Source of the DNA: Balaenoptera acutorostrata
Lineage: Eukaryota; Chordata; Mammalia; Artiodactyla; Balaenopteridae
Length of the DNA stretch: 64,000 nucleotides
Direction: 5' to 3'
Assembly: GCF_949987535.1 (NCBI RefSeq)
Contig: NC_080074.1
Coordinates: 38,051,641 to 38,115,640, forward strand
The position numbers and the translations under genes were made by a program. Below the pieces are notes generated by a model. That model searched no databases and had not been told where the DNA came from. It saw only the letters and a list, made by a program, of their open reading frames with translations. Positions 38,513 through 50,880 of this stretch are shown here, piece after piece. The stretch's first letter is position 1, and each line of letters starts with the position of its first letter.

Positions 38513-39479
38513 TACACTTATATTTATTTTTCTCTCAGCATACAGTGTTATGCTCAACATAATTAATATACATTTACTTCATACTTCTACTCCCCTTGCA
38601 TGGTTAACTCACTGTTGATCAAGGTAAAGCTAGTGGTGAAGCTTCAGGAAAAATATGGTTTTCAACGCCATTTCTACATTTCCCTCAAATTTTAAGAATC
38701 ATTAGAAAAAGATAAAAATATATTGATATATTTATACTTTTTCCAAGGAATACTATAATATACCAAATAATCAGTTTTTGTTTTAGTATCATATTTAAGT
38801 AATTTTTTAAGAGGTGGAGGAGGGAACAAAATGACTACGATTTCCTTGAGTACCTGAGTATTTAAAATATTTGCACATCCTGAATGCACATATATTTAAG
38901 ACATAGTAGTGTATATTTAGGCCATAAAAGGCCCTGAAAAGCATAATGACAGATATTTAAGGTTTAAAATATCAAAGGTAATTTTACTACACTATAGGAA
39001 TATTCCTGAATTCCATCTAATTTTCAAGTAAGTACTTACACCAAGTAACATGAATAATTATATGCTCCTCTAAATTTGTATAAAACCATTTTTCATGTAT
39101 GCACTATATGACTTTAACATATCAGAGGAAGTGCTTACAAAATGCAGAATGTTTTAATCAGTGTTTTATAAACTATTTGGGGAAAAGCTTGACAGTCAAT
39201 CGGAGAAAACCAGTTTAGAAAGAGTTTACCACACACTGTTTACTGCATTCAATCCCTATCTGCACACAATAATCACAGTGGTTTTCCATTGTTTCTATAT
39301 ATAGGGCTTTATATTTTAAAAATTTTATGTCTCAGAATGAGTTTCTGAATTATGTTATCAAATTTGTAGATTTCTTTTCTCAAACCAGATTATACATTCC
39401 TAAAGGATAGAATTCCTTTTCATCTAACTTTGAATGAACACCAATCAGTACCTGGTACTCATGGCTGCTTGACTGGATT
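38513..39479. other. Unique sequence, nothing recognised
   Basis: AT-rich, without frames or assignable repeats. Confidence 0.5.
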
Positions 39480-39690
39480 AAATTGAATTGCATGAAAGAC
39501 TTCTGGAGTCTGATTTTAGGAGACTTAAGTTCACATTCTAGCTCTTCTGTAAATAATCCGTGGGTTACTGAACTAGTTGCAAACACTTTGAGTCTCTGAT
39601 TCCTCAGCTGTGAAATAGGGATCATAACATGCTCTGCCCTGCTGACCTCAAAGGTCTATTTAGTGCAATAATATGAATAAAAGTGTGTCG
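39480..39690 (-). mobile_element. MIR, reverse orientation, nearly complete
   Basis: 'tctggagtctgattttagga', 'cacattctagctcttctgta', 'gggttactgaactagttgca' and 'tgattcctcagctgtgaaat' form a full reverse MIR series. Confidence 0.8.
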
Positions 39691-41379
39691 GTTTATCACA
39701 AAAGCATTGCTTCCGTTCTAATCAGGCAGGAGCTCTCCTTTACCAGCTGGTACTAAATTATACAGCCCAGATTTTACAAGGCCAACCTTGGGTGGCAAAA
39801 TAAACAGTCCAATTCCCACTTCCTTTCTCATCAAAAACAAAATAAACTATGTCCCCAAATATTAACTGATATCCTTTTCTATAGAACCAATTATCCAGTA
39901 AAATTAAGGAGGTTGCCAAGGACAGGAGTATGGTTATGTCTATTAAAATGTTGAGCCTAATAACAGATCTGGACAATTTTATTAATTTGATTATTCATTT
40001 TTAATTTGCATTGTGCTTTGTCAACTTTGATTTGTGTTTGAATTGGATACTTATGCCTTGCCCCAAACTGGATTTGCATCTCAATTGGGCAAATTTTTTT
40101 TAAACATAAGAAACCTCATAAACCAACTACAAACTTTTATCAGTGCTTTTATGATAGTGTTTCTGGCAATTATTCTACTGAATTGTTTTCACTATGATAC
40201 TTAACATATATTTGACACTTCTATTAAACTCTCTATAATCAGCTGTGTGAGTGTACCATTTCCTGATGGACACTGGCTGATACAGAGTATAAAGGATAGT
40301 ACCTAAAAAGAGAAGGAAGCTACTGTATGTGAAGGATTTTCATTTCACTAAAGGAGTAATGACTTTATCCTATAATCAGGGTTTTAAGCAGAAGAGTGGG
40401 ATTTTCAAATTTCCATGAGTCTCCTAGTAGTAATAATCCAAGGTCATGGGAACCCAATACATCAAGAGATTCTGAAATTTCAGTATTGAGCACGTTCAGA
40501 TCCTGTGGTTTAATAAAAAACAAATTAACAAATAGCTTGCTTACATCAGTTTATTGATTGCTTTAAGGTATATTTAACCCAGATGGGACAAGATACTGGA
40601 AAGAAGGCTTAACAATATTAGTCTTCTCTCAAAAATACCTTCAGACTCCTCACATAAACATTTATGAACCTCCATTCTTAGCCCACTTTGTTATTATCAT
40701 TATTTTTTTCTTTGTTCTACTATCTCAAAAGTACTAATTGGCATGCCCCTGACATCTTACCTTAACTCGATTTGTATGTTGTTCTCATTTCTGAGAAGTC
40801 TCAGGGACTTTACTATCCTGTATAATGTATTATGCAATTTTTCTTACTCTCTTTTGTCGAAGTCAGGAACAACTTATTCCAATAAATGTTCTTGTTATTT
40901 ATTCTTTTCAAGGCTGCTGGCAAATTTCCACATAAAGTTGCTCAATCTTAAGTAAGTTGATGAGGGGTAACAAAGATTTCCATTTAAAATTGTGTGTCTA
41001 TGGTATGTAGGGGGGCCAAAGAATCTATTAAACGTCAGATTTGGTTTAGAAAATCATGTGGAGGTTGGATGGGGATGAGGCAGGAAGACCACAGAGGATG
41101 CTATTTCAATAGCATGAATAAGAGAAGTTAAGTGAATGAGGGTAGAGTGTAGGAAAGAGATTTAAAAATTAGTCACCAAATGCAGAAGATGATATTAATA
41201 GAAGAGTTGCTGAGTAAATGTGGAAGATAATATAAATAGAAAAGTTGAGGATGGTTGTAACTTGAGTGAAGCTTGGTAAATGACATGACTATTTCTGTCA
41301 TTCTATGTAGGACCTCATATATCGCTGGTGGGGTTATAAACTGGTATTTCTTTCCTCCCATTCTCTCTTATACCATTTT
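39691..41379. other. Mostly unique sequence
   Basis: At 40330-40420 'gactttatcctataatcagg' then 'gttttaagcagaagagtggg' is a probable short reverse L2 piece. Nothing else is recognised, and no coding frame exceeds 72 codons. Confidence 0.5.
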
Positions 41380-41800
41380 AATTAGGCCTTCACTTCCACT
41401 ACTCCAGTGAAAGTGCTCTTGGAAAGGACACCGATGACTTGTGTGTTGCTATACCCAGATGGTCAATTCTGTTCTCATTTTATGTGACCCCTTAGCAGCA
41501 TTTGACAAAGTTGATCACTATGTACTCCTTAATATATTTTTGTCACTGGTTTTCTGGACACTAAACTCTTGATCTTTTTCTTTCCTCTCTAATCACGCTT
41601 TGTTTTTTACAGTCCATCGTCTTGTGAACTTTTAATGTTTGAATGTCCCAAGGGTCAGCTCTTGGTTCTATTTTCTTCTCTACATACAACCACTTCCTTA
41701 TAGTCTTATCCAGGGTACTCTAACTTTTCCCAAATTTATATCTCCTGCTAAGAACTCACTCTGAAACTCCAAACTCCTCTGTCTCAAACAGAGTATAAAA
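41380..41800 (+). mobile_element. L2 fragment (ORF2 region), left part, split by L1
   Basis: 'cagcatttgacaaagttgat' (the AFDTVDH-like motif region), 'ttgaatgtcccaagggtcag' and 'cccaaatttatatctcctgc' follow L2 ORF2 order. It resumes after the L1 at about 42947. Confidence 0.8.
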
Positions 41801-41804
41801 CTTT

Positions 41805-42679
41805 CTTTAATATAGAAATAGCTCACACAACTCAATAACAAAAAAAACAAACAAAAAAACCCAATCAAAAAATGGGCTGAAGACCTAAATACACATTTCT
41901 TCAAAGAAGACATACAGATGGCCGATAGGCACATGAAAAGATTCTCATCATTGCTAATTACTAGAGAAAAGCAAATCAAAACTACAATGAGGTACCACCT
42001 CACACTGGTCGGAATGGCCATCATTAAAAAGTCTACAAATAGCAAATGCTGGAGAAGGTGTGGAGAAAAGGGAACCCTCCTACACTGTTGTGGGAATGTA
42101 AGTTGGTGCAGCCACTATGGAAAACAGTATAGAGGTTCCTCAAAATATTAAAACTGCAGTTGTTGTGTGATCCAGCAATCCCGCTCCTGCGCATATATCT
42201 GGACAAAACTATAATTCAAAAAGATACATGCATCCCTACGTTCATAGCAGCACTATTTACAATAGCCAAAACATGGAAACAATCTAAATGTCCATCGACA
42301 GATGAATGGATAAGAAGACGAATATTATTCAACCATACAAAAGAATGAAATAATGCCTTTTGCAGCAACATGGATGGATCTAAAGATCATCATAGTAAGC
42401 CAAATAAGTCAGAGAGAGAAAGACAAATACCATATGATATCACTTATATGTGGAATGTAAAATATGACACAAATGAACATATCTACAAAACAGAAACAGA
42501 CTCACAGACATAGAGACAGATTTTGGTTGCCAAGGGGGAAGGGGGTGGGGAGGGTTGAATTGGGAGTTTGGAACTAGCAGATGCAAACTATTATATATAG
42601 AATGGATAACAACAAGATCCTATTGTATAGCCCAGGGAACTATTGATATATTCAATATCCTATAATAAGCCATAATGGA
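41805..42679 (+). mobile_element. 5'-truncated older LINE-1, first part
   Basis: L1 ORF2 end and 3' UTR, from 'aatgggctgaagacctaaat' via 'ggagaaaagggaaccctcct' to 'aataagccataatgga', where a SINE is inserted. Open pieces 41918-42151 and 42160-42348 are in different frames because of small losses. The L1 itself sits in an L2. Confidence 0.9.
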
Positions 42680-42912
42680 GGGACTTCCCTGGTCGTCCAG
42701 TGGTTAAGAATCTGACTTCCAATGCAGGGGACACAGATTCAATCCCTGGTCGGGGAACTAAGATCCCACATGCCACGGGGCAACTAAGCCTGTGCACTGC
42801 AACTACTGATCCCACGTGCCACAACTAGAGAGAAGCTCGCCCGCTGCAACGAAGAGCCTGCATGCCACAACTAGGACCTGGCACAACCAAATAAATAAAT
42901 ATTAAAAAAAAA
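42680..42912 (+). mobile_element. CHR-type SINE, older subfamily, inside L1
   Basis: The head GGGACTTCCCTGGTCGTCCA and a short diverged body end in AAATAAATAAATATT plus nine A. The CATAATGGA direct repeat (42671-42679 and 42913-42921) is made from the L1 3' UTR. It lacks the B-box consensus (GATTCAATCC in place of GGTTCGAGCC) and has lost most CpGs, so it is older than the copies at 7865 or 45485. Confidence 0.92.
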
Positions 42913-42945
42913 CATAATGGAAAAGAATATAAAAAAAACCCTGTA
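42913..42945 (+). mobile_element. Older LINE-1, last part after the SINE
   Basis: 'cataatggaaaagaatata' continues the L1 3' UTR, then a short A-rich stretch. The usual last 80-90 bases of this L1 3' UTR are absent. Confidence 0.75.
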
Positions 42946-42946
42946 T

Positions 42947-43170
42947 ATCTGACATCTTTACTTGGATGCCAAATAGATATTTTAAACATGTATGAACACA
43001 CCCAAAACTACGCTCTTGGTCTTTCTTCAACGAACTTTTCTTGCTAGACTTGTCATTTTAGGTGATGGCAACTCAAACTTCTGGTTGCTCAGGCTAAAAG
43101 TCTTGGGTTTATATTTGACTTCTATATATCTTTACACACCATATACATTTTCTTAGAAAATCCTTTTCTG
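42947..43170 (+). mobile_element. L2 fragment, right part
   Basis: 'ctgacatctttacttggatg', 'ccaaatagatattttaaaca' and 'ggttgctcaggctaaaagtc' follow directly on the L2 interrupted at 41800. Confidence 0.82.
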
Positions 43171-43184
43171 CTTAATCTTCAAGT

Positions 43185-43335
43185 GCAGGTGTCCTCCACT
43201 TTCTGAAATTTCACATTAGTCCATCTCACTTTTGTGAAAGACCTACATTAGTACGTATTGGCTTTTTCCATAAAAGCAAAAATCCTCTTCGAATTTCTTT
43301 TGGCTAATGAAAACAGGTACTAAGTTCTTACTCAA
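43185..43335. repeat. Short repeat with nested inverted segments, family unknown
   Basis: ACATTAGTACGT near 43245 is partly inverted in AGGTACTAAGT near 43315, and GCTTTT/AAAAGC form an inner stem around 43262-43280. This has the shape of a palindromic miniature DNA element, but I do not recognise the family. Confidence 0.4.
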
Positions 43336-43394
43336 CTAAATTTTCAATGGAATTAAATTCTTCCCTGTCCCTGCTCAACAGTCCTTCCAATACT

Positions 43395-43605
43395 CCTAAA
43401 CCTATTATACTTTTTTCCCCATAATGCTTATCACCTTCTAGCAAACTCTGTAATTTACTTATTATATGTATCATCTGTAGTCTACACCTAAATGTAAACT
43501 CTATGAAGGGAATATCCTTTGTTTTCATTCATTAATATATTATGGATACAAAATGATGCTTCTCACAATATTTTTTCAATAAATACTTGCTGTATGAATA
43601 AACCA
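43395..43605 (+). mobile_element. L2 3' end
   Basis: 'ataatgcttatcaccttcta', 'cctaaatgtaaactctatga' and 'ttcaataaatacttgctgta' are the L2 3'-terminal words in order. It may be the end of the same L2 as at 41380-43170, with a deletion, or a separate copy. Confidence 0.75.
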
Positions 43606-43639
43606 TTTCACAAATCATTTTGACATTGTGTTGTGATAT

Positions 43640-44475
43640 AGAACATTCACATACTCTCCAATAATTCCACTTCAAATTACATATACCCAAAAGAAATTAT
43701 AGCATATTTGCACTAGGAGATATATACAATCCAAAATACATATGGGACTCCTATAACTCAATAGCAAAAAAGCAAATAACCCAATTTTTAAAATGGGCAA
43801 AGGACTTGAATAGATGTTTCTCCAAAGAAGTCATCCAAATGACCAATAAGTATGTGAAAAGATGTTCAACATCACTAATCATCAGGAACATGCAAATCAA
43901 ACCACAATGAGTTATCACCTTACATCTTTTAAGATAGCTATTATCAAAAAAACAAAAGATTACAAGTGTTGGCTAGATTGTGGAGAAATGGAACCTTTGT
44001 AGACTATTGGTGGGGCTGTTAAATGGTACAGCCACTATGGAAAACAAAATGGAGATTACTCAAAAAATTAAAAATAGAACTACTATATAATCCCATAATA
44101 GCACTTTTCGGTATATATCCAAGAAATTGGAATCAGAATCTAAAAGACATATCTGCCCTCCCATGTTCATTACAGCACTATTTACAATAGCCAAGATATG
44201 GAAACAACTCAAATATCCATTAACAGATGAATGGATAAAGAAAATATGGTATATACATACAATGGAATATTATTCGACCTTAAAAAGAAGGAAATCTTGC
44301 CATTTGCAACAACATGGATTAACCTGAGGACATTATGCTAAGTGAAATAAGCCGGTCACAGAAGGAAAAATACTGCATGATTCTACTTATGTAAGGTGTC
44401 TAAAAAAGTCAAGAAATAGGAATAGTAGGAAATAGTCAAGTATAGGAAAATATGCAATGAATCTTAGTAAAAATG
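43640..44475 (+). mobile_element. Old L1M copy, 3' part
   Basis: 'aatgggcaaaggacttgaat', 'gtttctccaaagaagtcatc', 'aaaagatgttcaacatcact' and 'gatgaatggataaagaaaat' are L1 ORF2 C-terminus and 3' UTR with many changes. The first 100 bp read like a later L1 segment ('tacccaaaagaaattatagc'), so two fragments or a rearrangement may be present. Confidence 0.82.
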
Positions 44476-45470
44476 TTGAGTGAAAACTGCAGGTTCAAAC
44501 AAACTACATATGGTGATGATAAATATAAAACTCAGAATACAGATTTGATTAGGAAAGGAATGCATAGTAAATATAAATTAAGGTTAATGTTATAGTTTTT
44601 AGTTGGTGTTGGATTTATGGTACTGTTTGTTTTTATAAAGAAAGAAAATAAGACAGAAAGAAGACTATATATGAACCAATCCTAATAGTATATCATGAAC
44701 TATATGATATTTTATAATAAGCCATGGATCTAATTCTCTGCACTTAAGTTCCAATTGGAATTCGGGGAGAAATTGTTTATATTTCCCTTGGTTGTGCTTC
44801 AACTGGCATTTTATTCTCGTCTCATTAGAAGGCCTAGGACTCTTCAGGGCAATTATCTTTTACTTCCCTGTCCTGGGTGTCTCAGTTCTTATAGGAGCAT
44901 GCTCAATAAGCTATTTGAATAAAGTTGTATCTGTGTCATAGAATTAACAAATCTTTAAGTGTGATCCAGAATACCAAAAGTTCAAAATACCACCCTATTC
45001 GTGTGGTTTCAAAAAGTGGAAATGTGTTCTCAGCATATAGGTAGGGGAATTTGGTTCAGCAATGTACTCTCCTTAAAAGTAGTCAAAAGCAAAAGTAGTT
45101 TAATTTTAATGACACCAGATACTCTGGTTTTTGAACTAATTTAGAAAAAATGTAGAAATATGAGTAATTAACTACATGGATGAATTAAAATGAAAACAGC
45201 TACTAACATGATGAAATAATATTTAAAAATCAATTTCTTTGAAATATTGTCAAATTTAATTTGGGATGTTTTGGCCACTAAGAACTCTCATTTGGCTCTC
45301 TAAATGCAAATGTTCATTTTATTGCTTTTAAAAAATTTATGTGTATTTTAAAATTCAGCAGTATCTTGGTTTATAATTTTATTTTATCCTATAGACATAA
45401 TACAGCAAATGTGATGATGATGGTGAAGACAATATACTGTTTGGCTATGACACCTTCTGAAAATAATAAT
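44476..45470. other. Unique sequence, nothing recognised
   Basis: AT-rich sequence between the L1M and the next SINE, with no coding frame. Confidence 0.5.
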
Positions 45471-45484
45471 TAAAAAATATTATT

Positions 45485-45747
45485 GGGCTTCCCTGGTGGC
45501 GCAGTGGTTGGGAGTCTGCCTGCCGATGCAGGGGACACGGGTTCGAGCCCTGGTCTGGGAAGATCCCACATGCCGCGGAGCGGCTGGGCCCGTGAGCCAC
45601 AATTACTGAGGCTGCGCGTCTGGAGCCTGTGCTCCGCAACAAGAGAGGCCGCGATGGTGGGAGGCCCGCGCATCGCGATGAGGAGTGGCCCCCGCTTGCC
45701 GCGACTGGAGAAAGCCCTCACACAGAAACGAAGACCCAACACAGCCA

Positions 45748-45778
<31 letters not shown>

Positions 45779-45790
45779 AAATTAAAAAAA
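45485..45790 (+). mobile_element. CHR SINE, young, single 24-bp unit
   Basis: Complete CHR SINE with GGGCTTCCCTGG head, A-box-like TGGCGCAGTGG and B box GGTTCGAGCC, ending 'acccaacacagcc' and a (TAAA)n tail followed by AAATT and a pure A run. It has a single 24-bp unit. CpGs are well kept. The target duplication is not clean: TATTATTG on the left against TTATTATG on the right. Confidence 0.93.
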
Positions 45791-45799
45791 AAAATTATT

Positions 45800-47124
45800 A
45801 TGAATGCATGTACTAGAAAACCAACGAAAAATAAAATCCAGATCAAATAATTGGCAAAATTTAGGAAAGAGCCTAGAGTTTTAGTCATTATTATTAGTCA
45901 TATTTTTCTTACTGGAAGAGACTTATGAAATATACCTCTAATATTCATAATAGTTCCAGGAGAATAATAGGAGTTTAATGTTTCAAAACGTGCTTAGCAA
46001 TACATGAATAATATGCTGCAAATTGTGTAAAAACAGTTATAATTATTTTAGAATCAAAGGGTAGATGATAAATAGGAAAAGCCAAGTTTTTTGGCTGGGA
46101 AATATTTTATTCTTTCCATAAGGGGATAGAAAGTTTACTCTATCACTTTCCTGGTTCTTTACACTGTAAAAGGACTAGATAAAATGAACATGAAAAATTG
46201 TCTCTAGTGATAAAAATATAAATGCCATACTAAAGACTTAGTAAAAATTTCTAATGAAGAAATGGTTTATAATTTTATTAAGTATGTTAATTTTATGCAA
46301 AAATTTCCATCTTTATTTGAAAGTATTAGTTAAATTAAAGTGCATTTATATTTTAATATTTTAAAAAATACTCTTACATTTCACATGGAGTCAATGCCCC
46401 AAAATAAGGTGGGTTTGTTCATTTGTTTTTTTCCTAGAGATGTTAGCCAAAATTAGCATTGACCATTATTATAATATAATTAATTCAGATGACAGTGGTC
46501 AGCAAAGCAGCATTAAAATCATTTATCATATTAAAGAAGTATTTTCTCATGTTTAAATTAAATATAGGATACCTGAGTTATTATAATATACTAGGAGCTC
46601 TTACTCTATCAGCTCAAAACTCTCTATATCTTCACAGTGCATAATCTGTTTGATATTGATAAACAACTTGCTGATTATTTCTTATATTAAACATAACTAC
46701 ATTTTGGATCAATAAGAAAGCTGTAGCCCACTGGAAAAGAGAGAAGAAAACCAAATCATAGTGGGTTAACTGATTTGCATGCTCTGAGATGTTACCAGCT
46801 GCCGCTCTTAATAATAAATGAAGTCATCACTTTCAGCAATCTGGAAAATAAACTGAAATAATTATGTTTTCAATTTTGATTTAACTGAAAAACAGTTATT
46901 GGGAGGGGAAAAAACATTCTCCCAACTGAAAAAAAACTGTAGTTCACTGACAGCCAGGTCAAGTGTGTATTTTTTACAGTGGCCTAATTTATTGGGTTGC
47001 CTATCCAGTGAAGTGAAGGCAACCTCAGAGGGCCTTAATACAGAGGTCCAAGAATAAAACTCAAAAAGCTCTATATTGACAGTCGCCAGATATTACTTAA
47101 AGGCACTGTTTTGAGATTAATACT
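45800..47124. other. Unique sequence; one possible conserved stretch
   Basis: No repeat or frame was seen. At about 46780-47045 the sequence is of balanced composition and repeat-free ('gcatgctctgagatgttacc', 'gccgctcttaataataaatg'), which would fit a conserved non-coding element, but only a comparison could show it. Confidence 0.4.
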
Positions 47125-47400
47125 CATTTCTGACCTTACTTTATATAAATAGCTAACATTATTAAACACTTTAACTTGCTTTTCTGGTACAGTAAATATC
47201 ACATTTAATCACCAAAATACACCTGAAAGAAGGTTGATGCTATTATGATCCTTATTTTAAATGTAAGGAAACAAATTTATTCACTTGCCCAAGGTCACAT
47301 AGTAAATGACAGAACATGAATTTCTACAGTCTTTCTGATTCAGACCCTGAGAATTTTTTACCCCTGTGATGCTGACTTCCTATGTGCTCATTATTAAACC
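47125..47400 (+). mobile_element. MIR, sense orientation, nearly full length
   Basis: 'aatagctaacattattaaac', 'tgatccttattttaaatg', 'ttcacttgcccaaggtcaca' and 'tctgattcagaccctgagaa' form a full-length MIR series. Confidence 0.85.
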
Positions 47401-47990
47401 ACTATTTACGCTGAGGAATTAATATATAGATCACATATTTGGTTTAAGAAATGTTTTCAAGAGAAACAAAACAACTCTTTATATTGGCACATAGCACAGT
47501 AGCCACAATCTAGTACCGTGAACATTTAAGAGCCCAGTATTCCAGAAGACAGAGCTAGAAGTACCTAGTAGACAAGTTAAAATATTTATTTTATTTGATC
47601 TTATAAGTTAGTAGTTAGATACCAAGCTATAGCAATTCAGGGTTACAATGTACGATTGTGGTGTTGTACACCCCCAACTCTAGTGAGCACTATTCATGTT
47701 GCAGACTATGTAGCTGAGATGATGCACTGGAAGTATCCAACTTCTGTACACATACTTCCAATACTTTTTAGACTTTTGATTTCAAAGAGCTAACACTGGA
47801 ACACATATCTTTTCTATGTATTTCACTAAGCAGAAAATAACTAGGAATTAGTATTTACCCTCTTCTAATCAGGAACTAAAATACAAATTAAGAACAATAT
47901 AAACTTACATAGTCAAAGCCTTAAGTATGTTCAAAGACAGCCCAAAAGCAATATGTCAAATGTAACAGGTTAGATTTTTCTAGGCAAGTG
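47401..47990. other. Unique sequence, nothing recognised
   Basis: No coding frame or assignable repeat. Confidence 0.5.
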
Positions 47991-48168
47991 TCAATAGTAA
48001 GAGTTCTGGAGTCTGTTTTAATCTAGATTCTGTTTTTCCTTACTAACAATAGCACCTATCTCATAACTAGCTTTGCAAATTTAATGAGCTAGTGTATGTA
48101 AACCCCTAGGCACAGTGGTTATGACACAGACTAGTTCAATTAGTGTTCAATAAATGTTAACTAGTTTT
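47991..48168 (-). mobile_element. MIR, reverse orientation
   Basis: 'gagttctggagtctgtttta', 'caatagcacctatctcataa' and 'agtgttcaataaatgttaac' follow reverse MIR order. Confidence 0.78.
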
Positions 48169-48194
48169 AAAACAGAATTGCAAATATAGCAGAA

Positions 48195-48930
48195 ATAATT
48201 GCTTGTTTTATAAATAATTCTTACAAATTAATGAGAAAAATAAATTATAACTAAAATAGAAGTAGGCAAACAAAAGAGGAAATATAATTAGTACATAAAT
48301 ATTTATTTTAAAAAATTCAACCTTGGTCATTATCAAACTAATGCAAAGTAAGGCAAAATGAAAAAGCATTTATTGTTGTACTCATTAAGCATAATATAAT
48401 AAATAATATTTATACTGGAGAATGTGATATAAAAGTAGTTTTATCCTTCACTGATGGTGATGTAATTATACAACTGTATTAGAAATATATTAGGTAATAT
48501 GTATTAAAAGGAATCTTTATGTATACAATCTTTGATCCAGTAATATCTGTACTGTGGATCTTATCTAATGAAATAACCCTGATATAAAAATAAATACATA
48601 AATATACTCTAATAAGGGACTCTTACATAAATAATAGTTTATATAAGAATATTACATACTATTAAAAATAAACATTATGAACAATCTGTAGCAAAAAGGA
48701 AAATCCTTGGAGTTTTAAGTGAAAAAGAGAGTAGAAATTGTAAGTATGTAAAAAGATAAAAGAAATCCTAGCTTGAGATACAACATCACGTCACAGTAGT
48801 TGTATTAAATTGGTAGCATTCTGAGTGACTTTTTTCTTGCCTCTTTCCATATTTTGTAACATGGTTACAATACTTTTATAATTCTAAAATACATATTATA
48901 ATACAAATGATATTAAATAAATTTGTGATT
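48195..48930 (+). mobile_element. Old L1M 3' part
   Basis: 'attcttacaaattaatgaga', 'aactaatgcaaagtaaggca', 'ctttgatccagtaatatctg', 'cttatctaatgaaataaccc' and 'gtaacatggttacaatactt' are the L1M ORF2 end and 3' UTR in order. Very diverged. Confidence 0.7.
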
Positions 48931-49239
48931 ATTTACATTGTCTACATTGGAAAGTTATATTGAGAAACTATGGTGGCAGCCCAAAGAGGAAATATATCAA
49001 AATTGTCTGAGAATTAATTTTTAAAGCCTCAAAACAACCACAAATAAAAAGCACAGTTTCTCTGCCTGTATTTAGGTATAAAAATTTATAAATTGAAAAC
49101 ATTAAGGAGAAATACCAGGCCTCCATATGAGTTAAAAGTAGAAAGACTAGACAGGAACAGCACAACATATATTATTTCATATATGAACAGTAAACAATAT
49201 AAAAGAAGATTTTAGTCTTTGGGAACTCTGTAAATAAAA

Positions 49240-49860
49240 ATAATACCTACATTCCTTTATTGTCTATCACAAATCAGGCATTATGCTCCACACAGGGGAT
49301 AAAAATTTAAAAGATTTAAACATAGAATGTCCTTTCAATAAGTCCGAGGTAGTTTATAGTATACCGAATGAGCAAAATGGCTATTTCTGAACTTTAGAAA
49401 AAAATAATACAGTTTTTCTGCATTTATATTATGAAGCTGATGTAAAATATCAAAAATTCTTTATTTTGAAAAACAATGTAATCAATTTGACATAATTCAT
49501 ATATATTGAACCTGTGGTACACACACACAATAAAACTTACATTCAAAAAAAAAAAAAAGTCTGAGGCACATTTAGGGAAAAAAAGTTAGTTGAGTTTAGA
49601 GTTTAGAAAACACATTGTGGAGAAGTTTATATCTTAGCCAAATTTTGAAGGATGAGGAATGTTTGATAAACCAAAAATGCTAAGAGGAAGAGAATACAGC
49701 CTGAGCAGAGATATTATAGAAAAAAATATCATAGAAGAGGTAGCTTGGTTTTATTATAATGCAAATTACCAGACAGGAGTAGCAAGAGATGAAAACAAGG
49801 AGATAGGTAATGGAAAAGCATATGTGAAATATTTAGGGAAATAAGCTCACTAGTTCCTCT
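49240..49860 (-). mobile_element. Probable L2/MIR mosaic, poorly preserved
   Basis: 'aggatgaggaatgtttgat' then 'aagaggaagagaatacagcc' and 'tgagcagagatattat' near 49650-49720 look like reverse L2. The part at 49240-49300 weakly resembles MIR. The section between has a 13-A tract at about 49545. Boundaries are unclear. Confidence 0.4.
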
Positions 49861-50144
49861 CGTGCTCTGGGCCATGGACCTCTGATTACCCAACAAAAGT
49901 AATTAACTGACTTCCTTTCAAAATTGTATATATTAATAAATGCACTCGATTATTTTGCATACAATTTTAGATAGTTCACTGAGCACCCAAAATCCATTAA
50001 CTAACTGAATCCTGTGACAAGTGAAAAACAAAACAAAATAAAGCAGCAAAAACTAATCTCATTAATTAAGCAAAAATTATGTCAGAAAAAAAGGAGCTGT
50101 AATTTCTTTACCAGAAAGTCTACCAGTAAATCTAGCTTGTTCTA

Positions 50145-50880
50145 ATTCTGAAATACATTCCAAATCAATCCACCTTTTCTCACTTCCAAAGCCCCCTCCC
50201 AAACCTAAACCACTGTTTGGCTACCTAGAAGACCTCTTAGTTGGTATCACTGTTTCCGTTTTGCCTTCCTATAATCTATCTGTACTCTGCACTGCAGCCA
50301 GAGTGATCTGTCTAAAAGGAATAACAATTCATGGTACCACTGATTAAAACTCTAAAGGCATTTTATCGCACTTTGATTAAACCCACAGCAAGTACCAGGG
50401 TCCAGAAGACTGGTGCTCTGGCCAGGACTGACTTCCCAGCCTCACCTGATACCCTCTTTCCTGCTGTGCCTGAGCTCTAACCCACTGGCTTCTTCATCCT
50501 CTTCACCTCCCCAATTTTTTCCTATCTCAGGACTTTGAATCTGCTCTTTCCTTTGCATTGTATGCTTCTCCCAACCTTATCATGATTGATTCCTTCCTAG
50601 AATAAAAATCTCAGCTCAAATGTTTACCCCTGAGAAAAGAATTCCTTAATAACCCAATCAAAAGTACCCTGCTACACTCCAGTCACTATTTCAATAGTGT
50701 ATTTTTATAGCAATTATTAATATCTGATACATTGTGACTATATGATTATTTACATTATTAGTCATTTTCTCTCTCCCCCCACCCCACACACCCTTAAGTA
50801 GAATTTGACTGTTTTCTTCTCACCATTCCTATCTGCTTGGCACACAGTAGGTAGTCAATAAATGTCAGTTAAATCAATTT
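50145..50880 (+). mobile_element. L2 LINE fragment, about 0.7 kb
   Basis: One of the longest single L2 pieces here: 'gcagccagagtgatctgtct', 'ttaaaactctaaaggcattt', 'tcctatctcaggactttgaa', 'atctcagctcaaatgtttac', 'cttggcacacagtaggtagt' and 'caataaatgtcagtt' run in the family order to the 3' end. Confidence 0.88.
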
